Assembly (NCBI RefSeq): GCF_003732225.1
Contig: NZ_MOBJ01000034.1
Span: 186,001-250,000, forward strand
DNA length: 64,000 bases
Source of the DNA: Pseudomonas brassicacearum
GTDB taxonomy: Bacteria > Pseudomonadota > Gammaproteobacteria > Pseudomonadales > Pseudomonadaceae
Direction of reading: 5' to 3'
Part shown: positions 17,854-26,996 of the stretch, piece after piece
How positions within the stretch are numbered: position 1 is the stretch's first letter
Layout: each line of letters starts with the position of its first letter
The notes under the pieces: model-generated
Told to the model about the DNA's origin: nothing
The model's input: only the letters and a program-made list of their open reading frames with translations
Database searches by the model: none
Made by a program: the position numbers and the translations under genes

Positions 17854-20800
17854 ATGTCGAAATTTTTTATCGACCGTCCGATTTTCGCCTGGGTAATTGC
17901 CCTGGTGATCATGTTGGTCGGGGCTCTATCGATCCTCAAATTGCCGATCAACCAGTACCCGAGCATCGCCCCGCCGGCGATCGCCATTTCCGTCACCTAC
18001 CCGGGTGCTTCTGCACAGACCGTGCAGGACACCGTGGTGCAAGTGATCGAGCAGCAGCTCAACGGTATCGATAACCTGCGTTATGTGTCCTCGGAAAGTA
18101 ACTCCGACGGCAGCATGACCATTACCGCGACCTTCGAGCAGGGCACCAACTCCGATACCGCGCAGGTTCAGGTCCAGAACAAACTGAACCTGGCCACCCC
18201 GCTGCTGCCGCAAGAAGTGCAGCAACAGGGTATCCGTGTGACCAAGGCAGTGAAAAACTTCCTGATGGTTATCGGCGTGGTCTCGCACGACGGCAGCATG
18301 ACCAAGGACGACCTGTCCAACTACATCGTTTCCAACATGCAGGACCCGATCTCGCGGACTGCGGGTGTGGGTGACTTCCAGGTGTTCGGTGCCCAGTACG
18401 CCATGCGTATCTGGCTCGATCCGGCCAAGTTGAACAACTTCAACCTGACCCCGGTCGATGTCAAAACCGCGATCGCCGCACAGAACGTCCAGGTTTCCTC
18501 CGGCCAGCTCGGCGGCCTGCCAGCCCTGCCCGGCCAGCAACTGAACGCCACGATCATCGGCAAGACCCGCTTGCAGACGGCCGAGCAGTTCAAGGAAATC
18601 CTGCTCCGAGTCAACAAGGACGGCTCGCAGGTTCGCCTGTCCGATGTCGCCGATGTCGGCCTCGGTGGTGAAAACTACAGCATCAGCGCCCAGTTCAACG
18701 GCAGCCCGGCGTCCGGTCTTGCGGTGAAACTGGCCAACGGTGCCAACGCCCTCGACACCGCCAAAGCCCTGCGCAAAACCATCAACGACCTCAAGCCGTT
18801 CTTCCCGGAAGGGATGGAAGTGGTGTTCCCGTACGACACCACGCCAGTGGTGACCGAGTCGATCAAGGGTGTCGTTGAAACCCTGGTCGAAGCGATCGTG
18901 CTGGTGTTCCTGGTGATGTTCCTGTTCCTGCAAAACTTCCGCGCCACGGTCATCACGACCATGACCGTACCGGTGGTTCTGCTGGGTACATTCGGGATCC
19001 TCGCGGCGTTCGGTTTCAGCATCAACACCCTGACCATGTTCGGCATGGTGCTCGCCATCGGCTTGCTGGTGGACGATGCCATCGTCGTGGTGGAAAACGT
19101 CGAACGGGTGATGAGCGAAGAAGGACTGTCGCCCAAGGAAGCCACCAAGAAATCCATGGGCCAGATCCAGGGTGCACTGGTCGGTATCGCCCTGGTTCTG
19201 TCGGCGGTACTGCTGCCGATGGCGTTCTTCAGCGGTTCGACCGGGGTGATCTACAAGCAGTTCTCGATCACCATCGTGTCGGCCATGGCGTTGTCGGTCA
19301 TGGTGGCCTTGATCTTCACCCCGGCGCTTTGCGCCACCATGCTCAAGGCCATTCCGAAAGGCGAGCACGGCGTTCCGAAACGCGGCTTCTTCGGCTGGTT
19401 CAACCGCAACTTCGACCGTAGCGTCAAAAGCTACGAGCGCGGTGTCGGCAACATGCTCAAGCACAAGGCCCCGTTCCTGCTGGCCTACCTGGTCATCGTG
19501 GTCGGCATGATCTGGCTGTTCGCGCGGATCCCGACAGCGTTCCTCCCGGAAGAAGACCAGGGCGTACTGTTTGCCCAGGTCCAGACCCCGGCCGGCTCCA
19601 CCTCCCAGCGTACCCAAGTGGTCGTGGACGAGATGCGAGAATTCCTGCTGCGTCCAGGCAAGGATGGCGGTGAAGGCGATGCGGTGAACTCGGTGTTTAC
19701 CGTGACCGGCTTCAACTTCGCCGGTCGTGGCCAGAGCTCGGGCATGGCGTTCATCATGCTCAGACCATGGGACGAACGTAACGCCGACAACAGCGTGTTC
19801 AAGGTCGCTGCCCGCGCCCAACAACACTTCTTCACCTTCCGTGACGCCATGGTGTTCGCATTCGCGCCACCTGCGGTACTGGAATTGGGTAACGCCACCG
19901 GCTTCGACGTGTTCCTGCAGGACCGCGCCGGCATCGGTCACGACAAGTTGATGGCTGCCCGCAACCAGTTCCTCGGCATGGCGGCGCAGAGCAAGGTGCT
20001 GTCGCAGGTGCGTCCGAACGGCCTGAACGACGAGCCGCAATACCAACTGGAAATCGATGACGAAAAAGCCAGCGCCCTGGGCGTCACGATGAGCGATATC
20101 AACAACACCCTGTCGATTGCGCTGGGCAGTAGCTACGTCAACGACTTCATCGACCGTGGTCGAGTGAAAAAGGTTTACGTACAAGGTCAGCCAGGTGCTC
20201 GCATGAGCCCTGAAGACCTGAAGAAATGGTACGTACGCAACAGCCAGGGCACCATGGTTCCGTTCTCCGCGTTCGCCAAGGGCGAGTGGATCTACGGCTC
20301 GCCGAAACTGGCGCGTTATAACGGTGTAGAAGCAATGGAAATCCTCGGTGCTCCAGCGCCTGGTTACAGTACCGGTGAAGCCATGGCCGAAGTCGAAGCC
20401 CTGGCCCAGAAACTGCCGGCCGGTGTCGGTATTTCCTGGACCGGTCTGTCATACGAGGAACGTCTGTCCGGCTCGCAAGCACCTGCGCTGTACGCATTGT
20501 CATTGCTGATGGTCTTCCTCTGTCTGGCAGCGCTGTACGAAAGCTGGTCGATTCCGATTGCGGTAATGCTGGTTGTACCGCTGGGGATCATCGGTGCCTT
20601 GCTCGCTACCAGCCTGCGCGGCCTGTCCAACGACGTGTACTTCCAGGTAGGTCTGTTGACAACCATCGGTCTGGCGGCGAAAAACGCCATTCTGATTGTC
20701 GAGTTTGCCAAGGAACTGCATGAACAAGGGCGCAGCCTGGCGGACGCCGCCATCGAAGCGTGTCGGATGCGTCTGCGACCGATCATCATGACCTCGCTGG

Positions 20801-21021
20801 CCTTCGTCCTCGGTGTGGTACCTCTGGCCATTTCCACCGGCGCAGGTTCGGGTAGCCAGCATGCGATCGGTACCGGGGTAATCGGCGGTATGCTGACGGC
20901 CACGGTTCTGGCGATCTTCTGGGTCCCACTGTTCTTTGTCACTGTGTCGTCGATGGGTCAACGCAAAACTGCGGATCAGGATGACGGCGCTATAGAAACT
21001 CCTAAAGAGGCTGGCCAATGA
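17854..21021 (+). CDS. emhB: RND multidrug efflux permease EmhB
   Basis: A 1055-residue proton-driven HAE1-type pump (MexB/TtgB/AcrB family) that exports hydrophobic antibiotics, aromatic hydrocarbons and dyes. The N-terminus [21 protein letters not shown] is canonical. The proton-relay Asp pair is in [16 protein letters not shown] near residue 407. [10 protein letters not shown], the G-loop region and [19 protein letters not shown] mark the usual helices. It begins 3 bp after emhA and its stop overlaps the emhC start by 4 bp. Confidence 0.95.
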   Translation: MSKFFIDRPIFAWVIALVIMLVGALSILKLPINQYPSIAPPAIAISVTYPGASAQTVQDTVVQVIEQQLNGIDNLRYVSSESNSDGSMTITATFEQGTNSDTAQVQVQNKLNLATPLLPQEVQQQGIRVTKAVKNFLMVIGVVSHDGSMTKDDLSNYIVSNMQDPISRTAGVGDFQVFGAQYAMRIWLDPAKLNNFNLTPVDVKTAIAAQNVQVSSGQLGGLPALPGQQLNATIIGKTRLQTAEQFKEILLRVNKDGSQVRLSDVADVGLGGENYSISAQFNGSPASGLAVKLANGANALDTAKALRKTINDLKPFFPEGMEVVFPYDTTPVVTESIKGVVETLVEAIVLVFLVMFLFLQNFRATVITTMTVPVVLLGTFGILAAFGFSINTLTMFGMVLAIGLLVDDAIVVVENVERVMSEEGLSPKEATKKSMGQIQGALVGIALVLSAVLLPMAFFSGSTGVIYKQFSITIVSAMALSVMVALIFTPALCATMLKAIPKGEHGVPKRGFFGWFNRNFDRSVKSYERGVGNMLKHKAPFLLAYLVIVVGMIWLFARIPTAFLPEEDQGVLFAQVQTPAGSTSQRTQVVVDEMREFLLRPGKDGGEGDAVNSVFTVTGFNFAGRGQSSGMAFIMLRPWDERNADNSVFKVAARAQQHFFTFRDAMVFAFAPPAVLELGNATGFDVFLQDRAGIGHDKLMAARNQFLGMAAQSKVLSQVRPNGLNDEPQYQLEIDDEKASALGVTMSDINNTLSIALGSSYVNDFIDRGRVKKVYVQGQPGARMSPEDLKKWYVRNSQGTMVPFSAFAKGEWIYGSPKLARYNGVEAMEILGAPAPGYSTGEAMAEVEALAQKLPAGVGISWTGLSYEERLSGSQAPALYALSLLMVFLCLAALYESWSIPIAVMLVVPLGIIGALLATSLRGLSNDVYFQVGLLTTIGLAAKNAILIVEFAKELHEQGRSLADAAIEACRMRLRPIIMTSLAFVLGVVPLAISTGAGSGSQHAIGTGVIGGMLTATVLAIFWVPLFFVTVSSMGQRKTADQDDGAIETPKEAGQ

Positions 21022-22478
21022 GCAAGTCGCTACTCTCCCTAGCCGTCGCCGCGTTCGTGCTCGGTGGCTGCTCGCTGATACCGGATTATCAGCAGCCCGC
21101 GGCACCGATTGCGGCGCAATACCCACAAGGTCCGGCGTACTCGCCGGCCCAGGCCGCGAACCAGGCAGCCGCCGAACAAGGCTGGAAGCAGTTTTTCCAT
21201 GACCCGGCGCTGCAACAGCTGATCCAGACCGCTCTGGAAAACAACCGCGACCTGCGTGTCGCGGCGCTGAACATCGACGCCTTTGCGGCTCAATACCGCA
21301 TCTCGCGCGCCGACCTGTTCCCGGCCGTCTCGGCGACCGGCACCGGCAGCCGTCAGCGGGTTCCGGCGCGGGCCTCGCAGACCGGTGAAGCGGGTATCGT
21401 CAGTTCCTATTCAGCCACCGTGGGCGTCAGCGCCTATGAACTCGACCTGTTCGGTCGGGTTCGCAGCCTGAACGAACAAGCGCTGCAATCGTACTTCGCC
21501 ACTGAAGAAGCACGCCGCAGCACCCAGATCAGCCTGGTGGCCAGCGTGGCCAATGCCTACCTGACCTGGCAGGCCGACAAGGAACAGCTGAAACTGTCCC
21601 AGGACACCCTCGCGACCTTCGAAGAAAGCTACCGGCTCACCAGCCGTAGCAACGAAGTCGGCGTGGCTTCGGCGCTGGACCTGAGCCAGTCGCGTACGGC
21701 CGTGGAGACTGCCCGGGTACAACAGGCGAAATTCACTCGCCTGGTTGCCCAGGATGAAAACAGCCTGGCGCTGCTGTTGGGCACCGGTATACCGGCCAAC
21801 CTGGCAGCGAGCCAACCGCTGTCCGATGACCTGCTCAGCGAAGTGCCAGCCGGTCTGCCGTCCGACCTGCTGCAACGTCGCCCGGACATCCTTGAAGCCG
21901 AACACAAGCTCAAGGCCGCCAACGCCAACATCGGCGCGGCACGGGCAGCGTTCTTCCCGAGCATCAGCCTGACCGCCAATGCCGGCACCCTCAGCCCGGA
22001 CCTCTCCGGTCTGTTCAAGGGTGGTTCGGGGACCTGGCTGTTCCAGCCACAAATCAACCTGCCGATCTTCAATGCAGGTAGCCTGAGCGCCAGCCTGGAT
22101 TACTCGAAAATCCAGAAAGACATCACCATCGCGCAGTACGAGAAGTCGATCCAGACCGCCTTCCAGGAAGTCTCTGACGGCCTCGCCGCACGCCTGACCT
22201 TCAACGAACAGTTGCAGGCCCAGCGTGATCTGGTTGCCGCCAACCAGAACTACTACCGCCTGGCCGAGCGTCGCTACCGCATCGGTGTCGACAGCAACCT
22301 GACCTTCCTCGACGCCCAGCGTCAGTTGTTCAGCGCGCAGCAATCATTGATCACCGACCGCCTGTCGCAACTGGTCAGCGAAGTGAACCTGTACAAGGCG
22401 CTGGGTGGTGGCTGGAACGCGCAAACCGCGAAGAACGAACCGGTGAAGGAAGAAGCACCGAAGCTGAAGATGTTCTGA
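21018..22478 (+). CDS. emhC: Outer-membrane efflux lipoprotein EmhC
   Basis: A 486-residue TolC/OprM-type channel. The lipobox VLGGC gives a lipidated Cys near residue 18. Two structural repeats follow, with the landmarks [17 protein letters not shown] and [28 protein letters not shown]. The last 78 residues or so (nt 22245-22478) were duplicated 2.9 kb downstream as a fragment. The ATGA overlap with emhB couples their translation. Confidence 0.95.
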   Translation: MSKSLLSLAVAAFVLGGCSLIPDYQQPAAPIAAQYPQGPAYSPAQAANQAAAEQGWKQFFHDPALQQLIQTALENNRDLRVAALNIDAFAAQYRISRADLFPAVSATGTGSRQRVPARASQTGEAGIVSSYSATVGVSAYELDLFGRVRSLNEQALQSYFATEEARRSTQISLVASVANAYLTWQADKEQLKLSQDTLATFEESYRLTSRSNEVGVASALDLSQSRTAVETARVQQAKFTRLVAQDENSLALLLGTGIPANLAASQPLSDDLLSEVPAGLPSDLLQRRPDILEAEHKLKAANANIGAARAAFFPSISLTANAGTLSPDLSGLFKGGSGTWLFQPQINLPIFNAGSLSASLDYSKIQKDITIAQYEKSIQTAFQEVSDGLAARLTFNEQLQAQRDLVAANQNYYRLAERRYRIGVDSNLTFLDAQRQLFSAQQSLITDRLSQLVSEVNLYKALGGGWNAQTAKNEPVKEEAPKLKMF

Positions 22479-22509
22479 TAACAATGCTCTGATAACACCA
22501 GCAAAAACG

Positions 22510-22537
22510 AAGCCCACCTGATGGTGGGCTTTTTTTC
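22510..22537. terminator. Terminator between emhC and the Ig-like gene (copy 1)
   Basis: AGCCCACC-N4-GGTGGGCT followed by a seven-T run. It ends emhABC and may also act for the convergent minus-strand gene. The same element recurs in the duplicated segment at 25435. Confidence 0.9.
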
Positions 22538-22597
22538 GGCTTGAAATTGGTGTTAAAGGCCTGTTGGTACTGCAAGTGAGAACGGCCCTGAAAGCGC

Positions 22598-23677
22598 TCA
22601 GGTTTTCAAGGGTGCCACCACGGTAAACCTCCAGACGTTTGACTCCGGTTTGTTGCCGTAATCCCCCACGAACTTAAGTGAGTGTTCTCCCGGCGCGAAC
22701 GGCTTTAGCAACACACCCCACCATTCACCTGTAGGGAGAAAGACACCACCGCCGACACGGTCAGCACCATCAAAAAAAACGACCTCGCCTTCCGGCTCTC
22801 CCGTCGCCGTCACTCTCACCCGAGAGTCCGTTGTAGTGCCACCTTCAAGGATTGGTGTTCCCTTGGAGTCTGTCAGTGCAATGATTTTGGGAGTCGCCTG
22901 CTCGTTTGTCATGACGGTATAGGTTCGCACCGGGAAGCTGACTTCCTTGGACGGCCCCTGTATCTGATTGAATTTGACCCTGAACTCCAGCCTCACATGG
23001 CTGCCATTACGAAAATGCTTCAGATCTCGAAAGCGTGCCTGGACATCGCGATAAGCGGCACTTCCCCAAGGCTCGGCGTTGTCGCCCTTATCCCCCCACC
23101 AAGACAAGACAACAAGCCACCAATCTGATCCATCCGCCTGCTCTCCACGCACCCGCAATTCGACAAGCTGCCCAGACGCAATCAACGGCCACGTACTCAG
23201 CCTGATCGTACGGTCATGGGTCCCCTCAGTCAGGTCCCACACCTCCCCCTCTCCACCATCTTCCGCATCAAGCGCTCGTGGCATTGGCAGCCGCTCCTGC
23301 GGAATCGGCAACACGTTCAAGATCAACGGCTCTGAGTCTTTCTTCTCCCCCCCGCGTTCGACCTCATACCTGAAGGTGATCGTCTGCCCCAGGCTGAAGG
23401 CAATAATCGAGATCGGCAGGTTGACGGCTCTACGACCATCTGTGGTTACCAGTAACGACACCGAGGTGTATGACGCGTCCTTGTGGCTACCGGGTTCGGC
23501 AATGCAGCTGACAATGATTCGGTCGTTCTTGAGCAATCCCCCCAGAATCTCCACGGTCAAACGGCCATCGGCAGTGATCGGAAACAGGTCAACGCCATCG
23601 GGCGCTTGCCTGATGGTCGGTGCCTCAAAGTCCGGGAGGTCGACAAGCCTTTGTTCGGCAGTATTCAGCGAAGTCAT
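22598..23677 (-). CDS. Unknown Ig-like-domain protein, copy 1
   Basis: A 359-residue protein with no signal peptide and no recognised enzyme motif. Several beta-sandwich-like modules can be made out. The clearest is near residues 268-358 (TPKIIALTDSKGTPILEGGT, VTATGEPEGEVVFFD, FAPGEHSLKFVGDYGNKPE), which resembles bacterial Ig-like repeats. The ATG at 23677 follows AGGTG by 7 bp. It is a near-copy of the gene at 25523-26593: the first 139 residues or so are virtually identical, while residues about 150-225 differ strongly. It may be a surface or secreted protein, but there is no direct evidence. Confidence 0.75.
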   Translation of the reverse strand: MTSLNTAEQRLVDLPDFEAPTIRQAPDGVDLFPITADGRLTVEILGGLLKNDRIIVSCIAEPGSHKDASYTSVSLLVTTDGRRAVNLPISIIAFSLGQTITFRYEVERGGEKKDSEPLILNVLPIPQERLPMPRALDAEDGGEGEVWDLTEGTHDRTIRLSTWPLIASGQLVELRVRGEQADGSDWWLVVLSWWGDKGDNAEPWGSAAYRDVQARFRDLKHFRNGSHVRLEFRVKFNQIQGPSKEVSFPVRTYTVMTNEQATPKIIALTDSKGTPILEGGTTTDSRVRVTATGEPEGEVVFFDGADRVGGGVFLPTGEWWGVLLKPFAPGEHSLKFVGDYGNKPESNVWRFTVVAPLKT

Positions 23678-23986
23678 GAACAAGCACCTGGGTCAGCGGA
23701 GGGTGTTGCCATCTAACGCCAATCGAAACCAAGCAGCTACTGTCAGAAATAACAGGTAGCGGCGAATTTCGACCAATGGTATCGGTGCTGCTGATCGGAG
23801 CACGAATAGAAAACCCGCTTTCTTGACTAATGTCTGTCGGTTAAATGTTGGCGGCCCAAAAGATCGCAGCCTCCGGCAGCTCCGCCGATTGAAGTGTCCC
23901 GCGTAGGAGCTGGCGCAGCCTGCGATCATTTGATGTTGATTTTCGGTATTCCCGTTACTGGCAAAAGATCGCAGCCTCGGCAGCTC
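23678..23986. other. Spacer with a divergent REP-like pair
   Basis: The first 150 bp are homologous to the spacer upstream of copy 2 (26594-26750), including CTGTCAGAAATAACAG. A REP-like pair of the AAAAGATCGCAGCCT family follows (23858-23880 and 23901-23932), and a further copy (23963-23995) supplies the stop codon of the next gene. Confidence 0.7.
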
Positions 23987-24391
23987 CTACGCGGGTTCGG
24001 GTGGATCGAGGTGGTCCAGTGCGCGATTTACCGCCAACTCGGCCAAGGAAATCATCTGCTGAATCGCCAGCGCGGTATTGCGCTTGGGCCCTTCAAGCTC
24101 AAACGCCAGATCGCTGGCCATGACATTGGCCGAGGCAAGGGTTTCGCAGGCGTGGGCCAGCAGGGTTTCAGAGTCGACGTCGGGGGCGATGACGAAAATG
24201 CAGCCGGGGCGTCGGTCGGCCAGCAATGCCTTGGTCTCGGGTAGCACCAGGTAGTGATCGAGCGCACGGTGCGCGGCGGCGTGGAGTTCTTTTGAATCGA
24301 GGGAGGCGTAGGGGGAAACAGGGTCGGTTTCGGGAGGATTCGGCGTAAGTTTAGATCTATCGGGGTTCCCGTACTGGGCTGACCATCTCAT
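23987..24391 (-). CDS. DUF6124/DUF3077-like small protein, start uncertain
   Basis: The protein reads TPNPPETDPVSPYASLDSKE, then HAAAHRALDHYLVLP, FVIAPDVDSETLLAHACETL and ASANVMASDLAFELEGPKRN. It ends AIQQMISLAELAVNRALDHLDP. This is the pattern of the DUF6124 (formerly DUF3077) family that is multi-copy in fluorescent pseudomonads; its function is unknown. Members usually begin a few residues before TPNPPETD. Here those codons read GAT AGA TCT AAA with no start codon, so translation would need the ATG at 24391 or the gene is disabled. It sits in sequence present only in copy 1 of the tandem duplication. Confidence 0.6.
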   Translation of the reverse strand: MRWSAQYGNPDRSKLTPNPPETDPVSPYASLDSKELHAAAHRALDHYLVLPETKALLADRRPGCIFVIAPDVDSETLLAHACETLASANVMASDLAFELEGPKRNTALAIQQMISLAELAVNRALDHLDPPEPA

Positions 24392-24419
24392 TAGGGTGGC
24401 AGCTGTGCACAAGTTAGTA

Positions 24420-24680
24420 GACCGGTTAACCCACCAAAACCGGCGCGCCCGAGGGCGCCATGCGCACAGCCACCATCAAGTACAGGCAGAAACCTGACTG
24501 GATGACGCTCGTGCAACCGTTGGAAAGTTAACGCGGGCTACTAAACCCGATCACTGATGGTCAGTGACACGGAAACAATAGAGGCGACGACCAAAGCGCA
24601 CAAGCCGGCGGATTCTGGCGCAGGTGTAGGCCGTGACGCAAGGCGCTGTAGCCTCTGATGGGCACTGCGTAGGCAAGCTT
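24420..24680. other. Structured leader region of the DUF6124 gene
   Basis: Non-coding by appearance. It contains a strong hairpin GGCGCGCCC-GAGGGCGCC (24443-24460) and, further upstream, two overlapping minus-strand frames of 63-64 residues (24551-24752) rich in Arg/Cys/Pro that look like translations of a dispersed repeat. It may form the 5' leader of the DUF6124 transcript. Confidence 0.4.
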
Positions 24681-24685
24681 AAACA

Positions 24686-24836
24686 CCCGTAGCAGCTGTC
24701 GAGCCCGCGAGGCTGCGTTCGGCCGCGAAGCGGTCGTAAAATCAAGCAACACGTTTTTTCAGACGTACCGCGTATACAGGATTTGCGAGGACTGCGTCCT
24801 CGAACGCAGCCTCGCGGGCTCGACAGCTGCTACGGG
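24686..24836. repeat. Long imperfect inverted repeat
   Basis: Left arm 24686-24742 (CCCGTAGCAGCTGTCGAGCC...) and right arm 24786-24836 (...GGCTCGACAGCTGCTACGGG) are largely complementary around a 40-50 bp centre. The same family recurs at 26783-26918 and as a single arm at 38055-38100. This is a REP-like dispersed element. A further REP of the GATCGCAGCC family follows at 24862-24893. Confidence 0.8.
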
Positions 24837-24956
24837 TTTACATACGCATTCGACTGCTCGGCGTAGGAGCTGCCGCAGGCTGCGATCTTTTGGGGGCACA
24901 GGCATTAGCTTTAATGACGGGTTTTATGGGGGGGCAATTTCAAATGACAGAACGCC

Positions 24957-25185
24957 TCACCCTCCAACCCCGTTGACCAGAAACACCGGTTCTTCCAGAT
25001 AGTGGAGTCCCAGCCGGTTTTCGAACAGTTCATCGCGTAATGCCGCGGTGGTGAAACAGCCCAGGCCCAGGGCGGTGGCCACCAGTGAAAAGGTCTGACT
25101 CAGATGCCCGGCATCCATCAGCGCCACCCGCATTCAGACTCACGGGGCTTCCCGGGAAAGCAGCTCAAGCCCGTGGCGGCGTACC
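24957..25185 (-). pseudogene. 3' fragment of the MNIO-SagB gene (duplication remnant)
   Basis: 24957-25132 matches 26997-27172 of the intact gene with few changes, including the terminal VNGVGG and stop codon. Bases corresponding to 27173-27280 (108 bp) are deleted. 25133-25185 matches 27281-27333, after which the sequence switches abruptly to emhC. No start or N-terminal part is present, so it cannot make the enzyme. Confidence 0.85.
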
Positions 25186-25186
25186 A

Positions 25187-25420
25187 AAATTACTACGCCT
25201 GGCCGAGCGTCGCTACCGCATCGGTGTCGACAGCAACCTGACCTTCCTCGACGCCCAGCGTCAGTTGTTCAGCGCGCAGCAATCGTTGATCACCGACCGC
25301 CTCTCGCAACTGCTCAGCGAAGTGAACCTGTACAAGGCCCTGGGGGGTGGCTGGAACGCGCAAACCGCGAAGAACGAGCCGGTGAAAGAAGAAGCACCGA
25401 AGCTGAAGATGTTCCGATAA
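25187..25420 (+). pseudogene. 3' fragment of emhC (duplication remnant)
   Basis: It matches emhC nt 22245-22478, encoding [20 protein letters not shown] to the C-terminal EEAPKLKMF, with one base deleted near the junction and the stop shifted by one codon. It has no promoter or start of its own. Together with the preceding fragment it marks the novel joint of a tandem duplication. Confidence 0.85.
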
Positions 25421-25434
25421 TCGCGTAAAAACGA

Positions 25435-25462
25435 AGCCCACCATTTGGTGGGCTTTTTTTTC
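25435..25462. terminator. Duplicated emhC terminator (copy 2)
   Basis: AGCCCACC-N4-GGTGGGCT plus eight Ts, the duplicated version of the element at 22510. Confidence 0.85.
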
Positions 25463-25522
25463 GGCTTGAAATCGGTGTTAAAGGCCGGTTGGTACTGCAA
25501 GTGAGAACGGCCCTGAAAGCGC

Positions 25523-26593
25523 TCAGGTTTTCGAGGGTGTCACCACGGTAAACCTCCAGACGTTTGACTCCGGTTTGTTGCCGTAATCCCCCACGAACTT
25601 AAGTGAGTGTTCTCCCGGCGCGAACGGCGCATGTAACGCACTCTCCCATGTACCTGTAGCACTAAAGGCACCGCCACCGACACGGTCAGCATCATCAAAA
25701 AAAACGACCTCGCCTTCCGGCTCTCCCGTCGCCGTCACTCTCGCCCGAGAGTCCGTTGTAGTGCCACCTTCAAGAATGGGTGTTCCCTTGGAGTCTGTCA
25801 GCGCAATAATTTTGGGAGTCGCCTGCTCGTTTGTCATGACGGTATAGGTTCGCACCGGGAAACTGACTACCCTGGGTGAATTCCTGATCTGATTGAAATT
25901 GACCTCGAACACCGACGCCACAGCGCTGCCATTACGAAAATGCTTCAGATCCTGGAAACGTACCTGGACATCGCGATAAGCGGCATTACCCCAAGGCGCT
26001 GCATTGTCTCTAGACGAAGCAAGAACACTGGCCCACCAACGTGATCCGTCCGCTTGCTCGCCTCTCAGATAAAAAGTAACAAGCTGCCCCGGCGCAATCA
26101 GCGGCCACGTATCCAGTCGAATCGTGCGGTCATGGGTCCCTTGCGTCAGGTCCCACACCTCCCCCTCTCCACCCTCTTGCGCATCGAGCGCTCGTGGCAT
26201 GGGCAGCCGCTCCTGCGGAATCGGCAACACGTTCAAGATCAACGGCTCTGAGTCTTTCTTCTCCCCCCCGCGTTCGACCTCATACCTGAAGGTGATCGTC
26301 TGCCCCAGGCTGAAGGCAATAATCGAGATCGGCAGGTTGACGGCTCTACGACCATCTGTGGTTACCAGTAACGACACCGAGGTGTATGACGCGTCCTTGT
26401 GGCTACCGGGTTCGGCAATGCAGCTGACAATGATTCGGTCGTTCTTGAGCAATCCCCCCAGAATCTCCACGGTCAAACGGCCATCGGCAGTGATCGGAAA
26501 CAGGTCAACGCCATCGGGCGCTTGCCTGATGGTCGGTGCCTCAAAGTCCGGGAGGTCGACAAGCCTTTGTTCGGCAGTATTCAGCGAAGTCAT
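25523..26593 (-). CDS. Unknown Ig-like-domain protein, copy 2
   Basis: A 356-residue near-twin of the protein at 22598-23677. Residues 1-139 and the stretch RTYTVMTNEQATPKIIALTD onward are almost identical. Residues about 148-225 are rewritten (SRWWASVLASSRDNAAPWGN against SDWWLVVLSWWGDKGDNAEP), as is a short C-terminal stretch (AFSATGTWESALHAP against VFLPTGEWWGVLLKP). Both frames are intact, so both are probably selected. It lies 403 bp downstream of the MNIO-SagB gene on the same strand. Whether it belongs to that locus is unclear. Confidence 0.75.
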   Translation of the reverse strand: MTSLNTAEQRLVDLPDFEAPTIRQAPDGVDLFPITADGRLTVEILGGLLKNDRIIVSCIAEPGSHKDASYTSVSLLVTTDGRRAVNLPISIIAFSLGQTITFRYEVERGGEKKDSEPLILNVLPIPQERLPMPRALDAQEGGEGEVWDLTQGTHDRTIRLDTWPLIAPGQLVTFYLRGEQADGSRWWASVLASSRDNAAPWGNAAYRDVQVRFQDLKHFRNGSAVASVFEVNFNQIRNSPRVVSFPVRTYTVMTNEQATPKIIALTDSKGTPILEGGTTTDSRARVTATGEPEGEVVFFDDADRVGGGAFSATGTWESALHAPFAPGEHSLKFVGDYGNKPESNVWRFTVVTPSKT

Positions 26594-26996
26594 GGACAAG
26601 CACCTGGGTCAGCGGAGGGTGTTGCCATCCAACACCAATCGACACCGCGCAGCTACTGTCAGAAATAACAGGTAGCGGCGGATTCCGACCAATGGCATTG
26701 GTCCTGCTGATCGGAGCACGAATAGAGAGCCCGCCTTTATGACTAATGCCGGAAAGTTAAGGGCTTTCAGGCCAGGCACATTCCCCGTAGCAGCTGGCGA
26801 AGCCTGCGTTCGGCGGCGTAGCCGTCGTAAATTCGGCATACACGGATTACTGGAAGACCGCATTGCATGATTTTACGGCCGCTTCGCAGCCGAACGCAGG
26901 CTTCGCCAGCTGCTACGGATTGCGTACTGGCTTAACTGACTGGCATTAGCCTTCATCACCGGCTTCTATCGGGCCAATTTAAACTGACAGAACGCC
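26594..26996. repeat. Spacer with a long inverted repeat
   Basis: 26783-26918 is a long inverted repeat: CCCGTAGCAGCTGGCGAAGC on the left, and its complement GCTTCGCCAGCTGCTACGG on the right. It separates the MNIO-SagB gene from the Ig-like gene and may limit read-through. The rest shows homology only to the copy 1 spacer. Confidence 0.8.

Noticed and set aside
17926-20184. 752-residue minus-strand frame opposite emhB
   Set aside because: Low-complexity His/Gln/Arg-rich translation opposite a certain RND gene.
24551-24752. Two overlapping 63-64 residue frames
   Set aside because: Different frames over the same dispersed repeat, rich in Arg/Cys/Pro; more likely non-coding.
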